Source of the DNA: Spartobacteria bacterium
Lineage (GTDB): Bacteria > Verrucomicrobiota > Verrucomicrobiia > Chthoniobacterales > Chthoniobacteraceae
Direction: 5' to 3'
Length of the DNA stretch: 11,180 nucleotides
Assembly (NCBI GenBank): GCA_025355595.1
Contig: JANXZI010000011.1
Coordinates: 1 to 11,180 of the forward strand
The position numbers and the translations under genes are program-made. Below, piece by piece: positions 1-7,069 of this stretch. The notes under the pieces were generated by a model that saw nothing but the letters and a program-made list of their open reading frames with translations, did not search any database and was not told where the DNA came from. Numbering within the stretch: position 1 is the first letter of the stretch; each line of letters starts with the position of its first letter.

Positions 1-815
1 ATGCGGATGTCGCGGCAAGCGTGCCGGGCTTTCACCTCGAAGGGCCGTTCATCAGCCCGCAGGAGGGCGCGCGCGGTGCGCATCCGCTCGCGCATGTCCG
101 CGACGTGAGCCGGAAGCTTTGGCGCGACTGGCAGCGTGCCGCGGACGGAAGGATCGTGCTGACGACCGTCGCTCCCGAAAGCGGCGGCGCGATTGCCTTC
201 ATCCGCCAGCTTCGCGCGGAAAATGTGCTGCCCGCGCTCGGGCACACGATGGCGGACGCGGCGACGATCTCGCGCGCGTGCGAGGCCGGGGCGCTGATGT
301 CCACACACCTTGGCAACGGCTGTCCGCAGCTCATGCACCGGCACAAAAATCCCGTGCTCGCGCAGCTCGCGGAGGACCGGCTAGCCGCGAGCATCATCCC
401 GGATGGCGCGCATCTCCCGCCGGAGATCGTGCGGCTTTTTCTCCGCGTGAAAGGCAGCGAGCGCATCGTGCTCGTGACCGATGCGATGTCCGCCGCGGGC
501 GCCCCGAGCGGGCGCTACACCATCGGCGATCTCGTGATCGAGATCGGCTGCGACCGCATCGCGCGCCAGCCGGGCAGCCCGAATCTCGCGGGTGCCGCGA
601 TCACGATGCGCGAGGCCATCGAGCGCACCATCGCGATGACGGGCGTCCCGCTCGCCGAGGCATGGGATGCCGCGTCCGTCCGCCCGTGGGCGCTCCTCCG
701 CCGCGCGGGGGCCGTGAAGCGCGTGCCGGACTCGTCGGTGTTTGCGCGGATGCGCGATGGAAAATTCGACGTGCTCGCGACGCTGCACGGCAGGCGTGTG
801 CTGTGGGCAAAATGA
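1..815 (+). CDS. nagA: N-acetylglucosamine-6-phosphate deacetylase, 5' truncated by window edge
   Basis: The product removes the acetyl group from GlcNAc-6-phosphate to give glucosamine-6-phosphate, a cytoplasmic step in amino-sugar use and cell-wall recycling. The visible reading frame opens at base 3 with no start, so the gene begins upstream. The GTG at 21 lies in the middle of the conserved segment just before GFHLEGPF and is not the true start. Family landmarks in order are HLEGPF (metal-ligand Glu), RGAHP, LGHT and STHLGNG (metal-ligand His residues), IPDGAHLPP, LVTDAM (catalytic Asp) and a final LAGAAITM segment. About 270 residues are present; by comparison with E. coli NagA (382 residues) roughly 110-120 N-terminal residues are missing. 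The TGA stop overlaps the ATG of the next gene as ATGA, which suggests translational coupling. Family assignment is firm. Substrate specificity is inferred from the family. Confidence 0.93.
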   Translation, partial: ADVAASVPGFHLEGPFISPQEGARGAHPLAHVRDVSRKLWRDWQRAADGRIVLTTVAPESGGAIAFIRQLRAENVLPALGHTMADAATISRACEAGALMSTHLGNGCPQLMHRHKNPVLAQLAEDRLAASIIPDGAHLPPEIVRLFLRVKGSERIVLVTDAMSAAGAPSGRYTIGDLVIEIGCDRIARQPGSPNLAGAAITMREAIERTIAMTGVPLAEAWDAASVRPWALLRRAGAVKRVPDSSVFARMRDGKFDVLATLHGRRVLWAK

Positions 816-1438
816 TTCCCGTCCTGCGTTGCGCGCATCGCGCACTCGGCGAACTGAGCGCGGACGCCGATGCGCTGCCGTGGCGAGAACTGCCGCCCGT
901 CCGCTTTGCCGACGCAATCACCGGCGCTGCTCCCAAGCAGGGAACTGAAGTGCGCGCCACATGGGACGACGATGAATTCCGGCTGCTCTTTGTCGTCGAT
1001 GATACTGACCCGTGGGCGACGATTACGCAGCGCGATGCGCCGCTTTACGAGGAGGAGACGGTCGAGGTGTTCTTTGATCCTGCCGGTGATTTGGAGACCT
1101 ACTTCGAGATCGAGGTGAACCCGCTCGGCACCGTGTTGGACCTCGTCCTCCGCAAAAGCCGCAGCGGCTACAAAGGCGACGTTGCGTGGGATTGCGACGG
1201 CCTGCGGACGCTCGTGCGGATACACGCAGGCGGCTGGAGTGCCGAGCTGGCGATCCCGTTTGCGAGCGTCACGAATTCACCGCCGCGCAACGGCTCGCAA
1301 TGGCGCGCAAATTTCTGCCGCATAGACCGCCCCTCGCGCGACGGCAGCCTGCCGCGCGAACTCACCGCATGGTCGCCACCGCTGCGCGCGAGCTTCCACA
1401 CGCCGGAGCGTTTCGGAGTGATCGAGTTTGCAAAGTAG
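812..1438 (+). CDS. CBM9-like carbohydrate-binding domain protein (cytoplasmic, single domain)
   Basis: This 208-residue protein is a stand-alone beta-sandwich of the carbohydrate-binding family 9 type. The matching pattern runs from about residue 50 to 205: an early W-D-D-D strand, RDAPLYEEETVEVFFDP (75-90), YFEIEVNPLGTVLDL (97-111), a late WSAELAIPF segment (142-150), and a final WRANFCRID. The family name rests on this pattern; there is no catalytic domain and no signal peptide, so the protein appears cytoplasmic. The start is the ATG inside the nagA stop (ATGA), and the same frame remains open far upstream only as a shadow of nagA. In related proteins this domain binds sugar chain ends on secreted enzymes; a cytosolic copy coupled to nagA suggests a role in sensing or handling amino sugars, which is inference. 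No known enzyme function is seen. Confidence 0.85.
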   Translation: MIPVLRCAHRALGELSADADALPWRELPPVRFADAITGAAPKQGTEVRATWDDDEFRLLFVVDDTDPWATITQRDAPLYEEETVEVFFDPAGDLETYFEIEVNPLGTVLDLVLRKSRSGYKGDVAWDCDGLRTLVRIHAGGWSAELAIPFASVTNSPPRNGSQWRANFCRIDRPSRDGSLPRELTAWSPPLRASFHTPERFGVIEFAK

Positions 1439-1458
1439 GCGCGAGTGGAAGCTCGTGC
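1439..1458 (+). terminator. Hairpin directly after the CBM9-like gene, possible terminator
   Basis: GCGCGAG and CTCGTGC form a 7-base-pair stem (one G-T pair) around a TGGAAG loop, starting one base after the TAG stop. There is no T-tract, so it is not a standard intrinsic terminator. It could protect the 3' end or act together with the repeat hairpins that follow. Confidence 0.3.
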
Positions 1459-1460
1459 AC

Positions 1461-1603
1461 GTAGCGCCGACGATTTGTCGGCAGATGGGCGTCTGCGCCG
1501 GAGGGCGGTGCAAAGTCGCGCTGCGCCGGGTGCCATGCGCCCCGGAAAGAATCACGCCCCGTTTCTGACCGTCCGCGCGGTGCCGACGAATCGTCGGCGC
1601 TAC
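1461..1603. repeat. REP-like inverted pair (BIME-like element) between convergent genes
   Basis: The left arm (1461-1482) and the reverse complement of the right arm (1582-1603) match at 21 of 22 positions. Each arm, read outside in, is GTAG, one C, then a palindrome built on GCCGAC/GTCGGC: 6 paired bases on the left and 8 (GCCGACGA-T-TCGTCGGC) on the right. A GTAG foot followed by a palindrome, in head-to-head pairs, is the known layout of REP/BIME elements moved by RAYT-type transposases. No such transposase is in the window. A second small hairpin (GCAGAT-GGGC-GTCTGC) directly abuts the left arm. The position, between the ends of two converging genes, suits a bidirectional transcript-end structure. 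The 1439-1653 gap holds nothing else that I can support. Confidence 0.75.
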
Positions 1604-1653
1604 GATCCCGTCGCGCTGAGTGCAGTCTTCGCGAATCAACAGTTTTTCGAGAC

Positions 1654-3642
1654 TCAAGATTCGCGGCGGATCCCGAAATACGCCGGCGTGAGCGGCGGGA
1701 GAATCGGGATCACGAATCCGCCGGCGAACGTTGCATCCGCTGCGATGCGCAGCGGCGCGACTCCGCTCACGCGATCTTCGAGCCGCAGTGTGCCCCTCGC
1801 GTTGCCGAGCGCGGCTCGCGCATCGTCGCTGAGCAGCACGCGCACATTTCGGAATGTCTCGCTGCGGTGCAGATTCACGACGACGAGGAATGGAGCGTCG
1901 TCCGTCGCGGGCACGCGCAGGTACGCGTAGAGCCAGTGACCGCTCGCGGGCTCGCCCTCGATCCTGCCGAACTCGGAATTCCACACATTCGCACCGTTGA
2001 GTGGGAAAAACTGCCCTTCGCAAAATGCGGGCGACGCGCACGCCGCGAGCAGCCGTCCGTAAAATTCGCGCAGGCTGCGCTGCTGTGCGGAAAGCGGTGC
2101 GCCGTCGTAGCGGTGATTGTTCACCCACTTTGCAAACTCCGGCATCGCCCAGTAGTCGAAGATCGTCGTGCGCCCGTTTCCGCCGCCGAATCCCGCGACT
2201 CCCTCCGCGGGCTCGCCGATTTCCTGGCCGTGATAGAGCAGCAGCGGGCCGCGGGAAATTCCGAAGAGCACGCCGCACACGGCACGCCCGACCTCCATGC
2301 CGATTCCTCCCCATTCGCCACGCGCGGCGAGCCGCACTTCGTCGTGATTTTCCGCGTAGCGCAACGCGGCGGAAAATAACTCCGGGCGTTGCGCGGCGAG
2401 CGTGCCGTCGAGATCGTTTGCCCACGCAGGGCCGTCGTAGATGCGCTTGAGCGTCTTGTAGGCGGGGTCGTCGTAGGTGGCGTCGAAGCCTGCGCGCAGG
2501 AGTGCGGACATCACGCCCGCCTCCCGTAGCGCGGGATCGGCGGCGTCCACTTTCATCGGATCATTTTCGTACGCCTCGGCGAAAAAGCAGGCCTGTGGCT
2601 GGCGTGCGCGCGCGCGTGCGATGGCCCACGCCCAGAATTCCGGCGGCACCATGTGCGCCATGTCGCAGCGAAAGCCATCCACGCCGAGCGACTGCCAGTG
2701 CCCGAGCACGGTGTCCAATTTCAACCATGTGTCCGGGAGCGGTGCGCCGGGATTTTCCGTGTGCGGGAATGCGCGCGCGCCGGTCGTGAAGTCGTAGCCG
2801 TAGTTCAGTTTCACGGTTTCGTACCAGTCGTTGAGCGACGGCGTCCATGTCGCAGCGTTGTTACCGGTCGCGCGCGCGGTCCCGGTCTCGCCGGAGAAAA
2901 ATCCGTCGCAGGTGCCGAGCGCTCGGCACGTCGGGCTGATGCACTCGCCGTTCACGATCGTCGGCAGACGGAGCGGCGGGCCGCCGCCGTGCGAGTCGTG
3001 CTGGAGCCAGAAGAAGTTGTTCAGCGGCGAGAAGAATTTCGTGCGGTCGTCGTGTTCGCCGAATGTGATTTTGAACGCAGAGGACGCGGAGGAAGAGTGA
3101 GAGGCACGCGGAGGAACGGCTTCGGGCGAAGCCGGTGAGTTTTCCGATTCATCGTGGCCGGCATCCGTTCCTCGCTCTGCGGAACTCTCATTTTCCCTCT
3201 GCGCCTCTGCGTTGATTCCTTTGTGCGAGCGCGCGACATGGTTCGCGACGAAATCAATGATCACGCGCAGGCCGAGAGCGTGCGCGCGTTCAAGCAGCGT
3301 TCGGAATTCCTCCATGCGCCGCGCGGGATCAGTCGCGTAGTCCGGGCACACGTCGGCGTAGTCCTTGATCGCGTAGGGCGAGCCGGCGAGGCCCTTGAGC
3401 AGATCGGGATCGTCCGCGGGCTTGCCGATCGCGGCGTAGTCGGTCGCGGTCGCCTGCGCGTGAATTCCGGTGAGCCACACATGCGTGATGTGCAGTTCGT
3501 CCCGCAGCGTCCGCAGTGCGATTGCGCTGATGTCCGCGAATTTCCCGCAGCCATTTTCCGCGAGCGTGCCGTTTGGCTTCCTCGTCCCGTTCGTGTTTCC
3601 GAAGAGGCGCGGGAGGAGCTGGTAGATCCGGGGGCGTTCCAT
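1654..3642 (-). CDS. GH13 alpha-amylase family glycosidase, with a repeat-derived insert
   Basis: A 662-residue alpha-amylase-type (GH13) glycoside hydrolase acting on alpha-glucans. The conserved regions are visible (residues from the ATG at 3642): region I DFVANH (130-135), region II GFRCDMAH with nucleophile Asp327, region III FFAEAY with acid/base Glu356, and region IV ENHDE with Asp434; a C-terminal beta domain follows. No signal peptide is seen, so cytoplasmic action is likely. Residues about 144-190 are a Ser/Glu/Ala-rich stretch translated from a fold-back repeat (3074-3213) and interrupt the loop after region I; downstream, FGEHDD and NNFFWLQ resume the family pattern. A GTG at 3669 would overlap the aminotransferase stop; the ATG 17 bases after that stop is preferred because MERPRIYQLLPRLF begins the domain, although neither start has a clear Shine-Dalgarno. 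Probably co-transcribed with the aminotransferase. Exact substrate unknown. Confidence 0.92.
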   Translation of the reverse strand: MERPRIYQLLPRLFGNTNGTRKPNGTLAENGCGKFADISAIALRTLRDELHITHVWLTGIHAQATATDYAAIGKPADDPDLLKGLAGSPYAIKDYADVCPDYATDPARRMEEFRTLLERAHALGLRVIIDFVANHVARSHKGINAEAQRENESSAERGTDAGHDESENSPASPEAVPPRASHSSSASSAFKITFGEHDDRTKFFSPLNNFFWLQHDSHGGGPPLRLPTIVNGECISPTCRALGTCDGFFSGETGTARATGNNAATWTPSLNDWYETVKLNYGYDFTTGARAFPHTENPGAPLPDTWLKLDTVLGHWQSLGVDGFRCDMAHMVPPEFWAWAIARARARQPQACFFAEAYENDPMKVDAADPALREAGVMSALLRAGFDATYDDPAYKTLKRIYDGPAWANDLDGTLAAQRPELFSAALRYAENHDEVRLAARGEWGGIGMEVGRAVCGVLFGISRGPLLLYHGQEIGEPAEGVAGFGGGNGRTTIFDYWAMPEFAKWVNNHRYDGAPLSAQQRSLREFYGRLLAACASPAFCEGQFFPLNGANVWNSEFGRIEGEPASGHWLYAYLRVPATDDAPFLVVVNLHRSETFRNVRVLLSDDARAALGNARGTLRLEDRVSGVAPLRIAADATFAGGFVIPILPPLTPAYFGIRRES
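3074..3213. repeat. 140-bp fold-back element inside the amylase gene
   Basis: The arms are about 46 and 49 bases (3074-3119 and 3165-3213). Both begin, from the outside, with AACGCAGAGG and end with GGAACGG, with matching GTGAGAG/ATGAGAG blocks between and a few small gaps. The outer part is a run of roughly 9-base units (ACGCAGAGG, ACGCGGAGG); ACGCGGAGGA recurs at 3084-3093 and 3106-3115. The centre carries a 7-base-pair hairpin (3118-3133, GGCTTCG/CGAAGCC). The unit resembles the ACGCAGAGGCGCAGAGG-type repeats I recall from many bacterial genomes, including Verrucomicrobia; that recollection is not checked here. The element is read through in frame by the amylase gene. Confidence 0.8.
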
Positions 3643-3659
3643 GCGGCCCGCTTTTGCAG

Positions 3660-5000
3660 CTAATCCCACAGCCGGTCGAGCGCGCGTGCGACGGCGGTGA
3701 AGACGATATCAATTTCTTCGCGCGTGATCGTCAGCGGCGGTGCGACAGCGATGAGGTCGCGGATGCCGCGGACGATCACGCCTTCCTCACGCACGAGCTT
3801 CGATCCGCGGATGCCGAGCGCCGATGTGGGCGTGAGCGCGGACTTGCCGCCGCGCGGGACGAGTTCCAGCGCGCCGATGAGCTGGCAGCCGCGAATCTCC
3901 GCGACGGCCGGGTGCTGTGAGAAAGACTGGAGCCTTTGCTGAAAGTACGGCCCGACATCGTCGCGCACGCGCTCGATGAGATGCTCGTTTTCGATGAGTT
4001 CGAGGTTCGCGAGCGCGACGGCGCAGGGCACGGGATGCCCGCTGTAGGTGAAGCCGTGCGCGAGGTAGCCGCCGTGGATGAGCACCTCCGCAATTTCATC
4101 CGAAACCATCGTCGCGCCGAGCGGGAGGTAGCCGCTCGTGAGGCCTTTCGCGAGGCACATGAGGTCGGGGTCGAGATTCCAGATGTCGCTGGCAAACCAC
4201 GCGCCGAGTCGGCCGAATGCGGTGATGACTTCATCGGCGACAAAGAGGATTCCGTGCTCGCGCGCGAGTGCGCGGAGTTTCCCGAGGTAGCCGGGCGGCG
4301 GGACGATCACGCCGCCTGCGCCCTGGATCGGCTCGGCGAAAATCGCGGCGATGGTTTCCGGGCCTTCGCGCTCGATGAGGCGTGCCGTCTCCGCGATGCA
4401 CCAGTCGGCGTGCGCGTCGCGATCCGCCTCGCGATTCACGGCGTAGGCGTGGGGTGCCGGCGCGTGGAGGAATCCCGGAAGCGGGAGGTCGAATGGTGTC
4501 TGGCAGCTTGGCAGGCCCGTCATGCTCGCCGTGGCGAGCGTCACGCCGTGGTAGGCGAATTCGCGTGTGACGATCTTCGTGCGCTGCGGCTGGCCTTTCA
4601 GCTTCCAATACGCGCGGATCAGTTTCAGCGCGGTTTCATTGGCCTCGCTGCCGCTGTTGCTGAACATCGTGTGATTGAGCCGCGCGGGTGCGAGTGCGGA
4701 GAGCTTTGCGGAGAGCTCGATGGCGGGCTCGGTCGTGCTGTTGAAAAATGACGGATAGTAGCAGAGCCGCTTCATCTGCACCGTCGCGGCATGGATGAGT
4801 TCGGGTCGCCCGTAGCCGACATTCACGCACCACAGCCCGGCGAGCGCATCGAGCAGGCGGCGTCCATTTTGATCCCTCAGCCAGACCCCGTCGCCCTCGC
4901 CGATGATGTGGGTGCCAGCCGCGTGCAACTCCTCGTGATTCGTGAACGGGTGGAGCTGGTGCTCCGCATCGAGCCTCTGCATTTGGGACAGCGTGCTCAT
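3660..5000 (-). CDS. PLP-dependent class III aminotransferase (omega-amino acid/diamine type)
   Basis: A 446-residue pyridoxal-phosphate enzyme that moves an amino group from an omega-amino acid or diamine to a keto acid, in the cytoplasm. Landmarks: GDGVWLRDQNGRRLLDALAGLW near the N-terminus, SGSEANETA (116-124, phosphate binding), YHG (150-152, stacking on PLP), AEPIQGAGG with Glu223, ADEVITAFGR with Asp256, and the Schiff-base Lys285 in LAKGLTSGY. Length is normal for the family. The overall sequence is closest in style to putrescine- or beta-alanine-pyruvate aminotransferases, but substrate cannot be read from sequence. The frame is open to 5063, but the ATG at 5000 is chosen because the longer form would read through the promoter at 5007-5035. 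The stop lies 17 bases before the amylase ATG, indicating an operon. Confidence 0.92.
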   Translation of the reverse strand: MSTLSQMQRLDAEHQLHPFTNHEELHAAGTHIIGEGDGVWLRDQNGRRLLDALAGLWCVNVGYGRPELIHAATVQMKRLCYYPSFFNSTTEPAIELSAKLSALAPARLNHTMFSNSGSEANETALKLIRAYWKLKGQPQRTKIVTREFAYHGVTLATASMTGLPSCQTPFDLPLPGFLHAPAPHAYAVNREADRDAHADWCIAETARLIEREGPETIAAIFAEPIQGAGGVIVPPPGYLGKLRALAREHGILFVADEVITAFGRLGAWFASDIWNLDPDLMCLAKGLTSGYLPLGATMVSDEIAEVLIHGGYLAHGFTYSGHPVPCAVALANLELIENEHLIERVRDDVGPYFQQRLQSFSQHPAVAEIRGCQLIGALELVPRGGKSALTPTSALGIRGSKLVREEGVIVRGIRDLIAVAPPLTITREEIDIVFTAVARALDRLWD

Positions 5001-5006
5001 AGCCCG

Positions 5007-5035
5007 AATATACACGGTGCCGGTGCAGAGTCCAA
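5007..5035 (-). promoter_or_regulatory. Sigma70-like promoter giving a probable leaderless mRNA
   Basis: On the minus strand the -35 box is TTGGAC (5035-5030) and the -10 box is TATATT (5012-5007), with an optimal 17-base spacer. Only six bases (CGGGCT) separate the -10 box from the ATG at 5000, so transcription should start at or within a base or two of the ATG. No Shine-Dalgarno is present, which agrees with leaderless translation of the aminotransferase. Confidence 0.6.
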
Positions 5036-5125
5036 TGCGCCTGCTGGAGGAACGGCGCATCAAAATGATCGGTCAGCGCGAGGGTGAGAGCGGCAGCGAG
5101 TCGGGGGAGGCGCCTGCGGCGGGCT

Positions 5126-5210
5126 CAACGCCCAACGCCCAACGTTCAACGCTCAACTTCCAAAGTCGGAGTCAGTCTTTGAAGCATTGGGCGTTGGGCG
5201 TTGGATGTTG
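5126..5210. repeat. 85-bp fold-back of 7-base tandem units in a divergent promoter region
   Basis: The left arm (5126-5165) is a run of 7-base units CAACGCC, CAACGCC, CAACGTT, CAACGCT, CAACTTC. The right arm (5177-5210) is the inverted counterpart, with GGGCGTTGGGCGTTG at its core. The loop is only about 11 bases, closed by CAAAG/CTTTG. It lies upstream of both divergent genes, between the two candidate promoters. The rest of 5036-5264 shows no gene or other element that I can support. Confidence 0.75.
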
Positions 5211-5264
5211 AAATGTTTTCCGGTGTTTTTGAGCAGATTGCGCTGGCCTCGGGGTGCGGTGGCC

Positions 5265-5292
5265 TTGACGGGAACGACCCTCCTCCTACCCT
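5265..5292 (+). promoter_or_regulatory. Candidate promoter of the cytochrome/propeller gene
   Basis: TTGACG (5265-5270) is a good -35 match. After 16 bases, TACCCT (5287-5292) keeps the most conserved -10 positions (T1, A2, T6). The ATG at 5301 is 8 bases further on, and no Shine-Dalgarno precedes it, so this transcript could also be leaderless. The -10 box is weak, so confidence is modest. Confidence 0.4.
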
Positions 5293-5300
5293 CGCGCGCT

Positions 5301-6929
5301 ATGAGATTTCTCCCGCTCGCATTTTTTCTCGGTGCCACAATCTCGTTTGCGGACGACGCGGAATCGCGGGTGCGCGGCGAGCGGATTTTCCAGCAGACGT
5401 GCATCGTGTGCCATCAGGCGGCGGGGCAGGGTGCGCCGCCGGTCTTTCCGCCGCTCGCAGCGTCGGATTGGATCAAAGCGAACCGCGAGCGTGCCATCCG
5501 CGCTCTGTGCGAGGGGCTGAGCGGGCCGATCCGCGTGAACGGCGCGGACTACAACAACCTGATGCCCGTGCAGCCGCTTGACGATCCGGCGGTCGCAGAT
5601 GTGCTCACGTTCGTCTTTTCCTCGTGGGGAAATGCGGAGACGACCGTGACGCCCGCCGAGGTGGCGAAGGTGCGCAAGACCTCGAAATTTCCGACCTTCG
5701 ATGCGCTCGTGCGCGCGCACGCCTTCGCGCCGCTGCCCGCCGCGCCGAAGGGCATGAAGGTCCGCGAAGTCGTGCAGCTCACTGATTTTGCCACGCGCCT
5801 CGCGGGGCCGGATCGCGATGGCTCCGTGTTCGTCCTCGGGCAGAACGGCTCGGTGTCGAAGCTCGACATCGCGAACAAACTCCTCGTGCCGCTCGTGCAG
5901 CCTGCGGATTTTCTGAAGGCGGAAAATACCGGCGTCACCGCGCTCGGCCTCACGGTCGCGCCGGACGGACGGCTCTGGATGACGACGAACCGCGGCATGA
6001 ACGACGGTGGCCCGCACAAGCTGAACGAGATCGTGATCTGGCGCAGTAGCGCCCCGGCCAGCACGGGCGCGGTGAAGCTGGAACCGTGGTTCACGCACCG
6101 CTATCCGTATGGCGTCGGGCCGTTCAATCATGGCGTGTCGCATCTCGCATTTGGACCGGACGGGATGCTCTACGTGAGCAGCGGCTCGCGCACGGATGGC
6201 GGCGAGGCGGGCAGCGCGCCGGGCATTTTCACCGGCGGCGAAGTGGAGACGACCGCGTGCATCTGGAGGCTCGATCCGAAGAGCGTGAAGCCGGAGATCG
6301 AAGTGTATGCGCGCGGCTTGCGAAATGCGTACGGCTTCGCGTGGGATTCCGCGGGCCATCATTTCTCCGTCGCGAATGGACCGGACATCAACGCGCCCGA
6401 GGAGATGGATTTCATTGAGCGCGGGAAGCACTACGGCTTTCCGTTCCAATTCAGCAACTGGCCGCTGGAACCGAAGCCATATCCGTACACGCCCGCGCCG
6501 CCGAGCGGGACGAAATTTACGATGCCTGTGAAAAACTTCGGCCCGGCGGGCGGCGGAAAGCAGGACGGCCTGTGGACTTTCGACGCGCACAGTTCGCCTG
6601 GGGGAATCGCGTGGTGCGGCGAGGATTTCCCCGAACCGCTGCGGAACGGATTCCTCGTCACGCGTTTCGGAAATCTCCTCGGCGAGAGCCGCACGGGCAC
6701 CTCGGAGGATGTCGGTTTCGACCTGCTCTCCGTGCATCCGCAGCGCGACGGCGACGGCTCGTGGAGGGCGCGCACCGAGAGCATTTTTCCAAAGCTCGGC
6801 CGGCCGATTGACGTGCTGAACATCGGCCAGGGCCGCGTGCTCATCCTCGAATACACGCGCACGAGCAGCTTCAAGGACGGCCTCGGCTGGCTCCCCGGCC
6901 GCATCCTGGAACTGGGCACCGAACAGTGA
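5301..6929 (+). CDS. Exported cytochrome c / glucose-sorbosone dehydrogenase-like propeller protein
   Basis: A 542-residue protein in three parts. Residues 1-17 are a signal peptide (basic start, LPLAFFLGATI core, probable cut after SFA). Residues about 24-107 are a class I cytochrome c domain: CIVCH (34-38) binds haem, with Met89 in NLMPV the likely axial ligand. The remainder is a beta-propeller of the glucose/sorbosone dehydrogenase type, with LAFGPDGMLYVSSGS, IWRLDP, ARGLRNAYGFAWD and PEEMDFIERGKHYGFP. Members with cofactor use PQQ to oxidise sugars in the periplasm and pass electrons to cytochrome c; activity here is inferred. The ATG at 5301 opens the signal peptide and follows the candidate promoter; the longer frame from 5187 starts inside the fold-back repeat and is rejected. 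Placing the haem domain before the propeller differs from the common propeller-then-haem order. Confidence 0.9.
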   Translation: MRFLPLAFFLGATISFADDAESRVRGERIFQQTCIVCHQAAGQGAPPVFPPLAASDWIKANRERAIRALCEGLSGPIRVNGADYNNLMPVQPLDDPAVADVLTFVFSSWGNAETTVTPAEVAKVRKTSKFPTFDALVRAHAFAPLPAAPKGMKVREVVQLTDFATRLAGPDRDGSVFVLGQNGSVSKLDIANKLLVPLVQPADFLKAENTGVTALGLTVAPDGRLWMTTNRGMNDGGPHKLNEIVIWRSSAPASTGAVKLEPWFTHRYPYGVGPFNHGVSHLAFGPDGMLYVSSGSRTDGGEAGSAPGIFTGGEVETTACIWRLDPKSVKPEIEVYARGLRNAYGFAWDSAGHHFSVANGPDINAPEEMDFIERGKHYGFPFQFSNWPLEPKPYPYTPAPPSGTKFTMPVKNFGPAGGGKQDGLWTFDAHSSPGGIAWCGEDFPEPLRNGFLVTRFGNLLGESRTGTSEDVGFDLLSVHPQRDGDGSWRARTESIFPKLGRPIDVLNIGQGRVLILEYTRTSSFKDGLGWLPGRILELGTEQ

Positions 6930-7069
6930 ATGCCGGTAAGCGCCGCCCCGGATGATCGCCAGCACATTCCTGAGCCTCGCTCGCAGGCATTGTATTGCGA
7001 GGTTGCAGTCTGATTTTCTCCACGTTCTTCGCTCCGTCGCCAACCAGCATTTTCTGGAAGATCGGGAGT

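Noticed and set aside
1277..2425. A 382-codon minus-strand frame overlapping the CBM9-like gene and the amylase
   Set aside because: Arg-rich, motif-free translation in an alternative frame of the amylase.
3021..3257. Separate small gene within the amylase insert region
   Set aside because: The frames there only translate the repeat arms; the amylase frame is continuous and carries the conserved regions on both sides.
3643..3669. GTG start of the amylase overlapping the aminotransferase stop
   Set aside because: No ribosome site, and the nine added residues have no family pattern; still possible through coupling, so kept as an alternative in the gene entry.
5126..5161. CRISPR-like or satellite array (repeated CAACGCC units)
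   Set aside because: Units are only 7 bases with no spacers, and the array is inverted on the other side; it is a fold-back, not a CRISPR.
5187..5300. Longer N-terminus for the cytochrome/propeller protein
   Set aside because: It begins in the fold-back repeat and would bury a clear signal peptide 38 residues inside.
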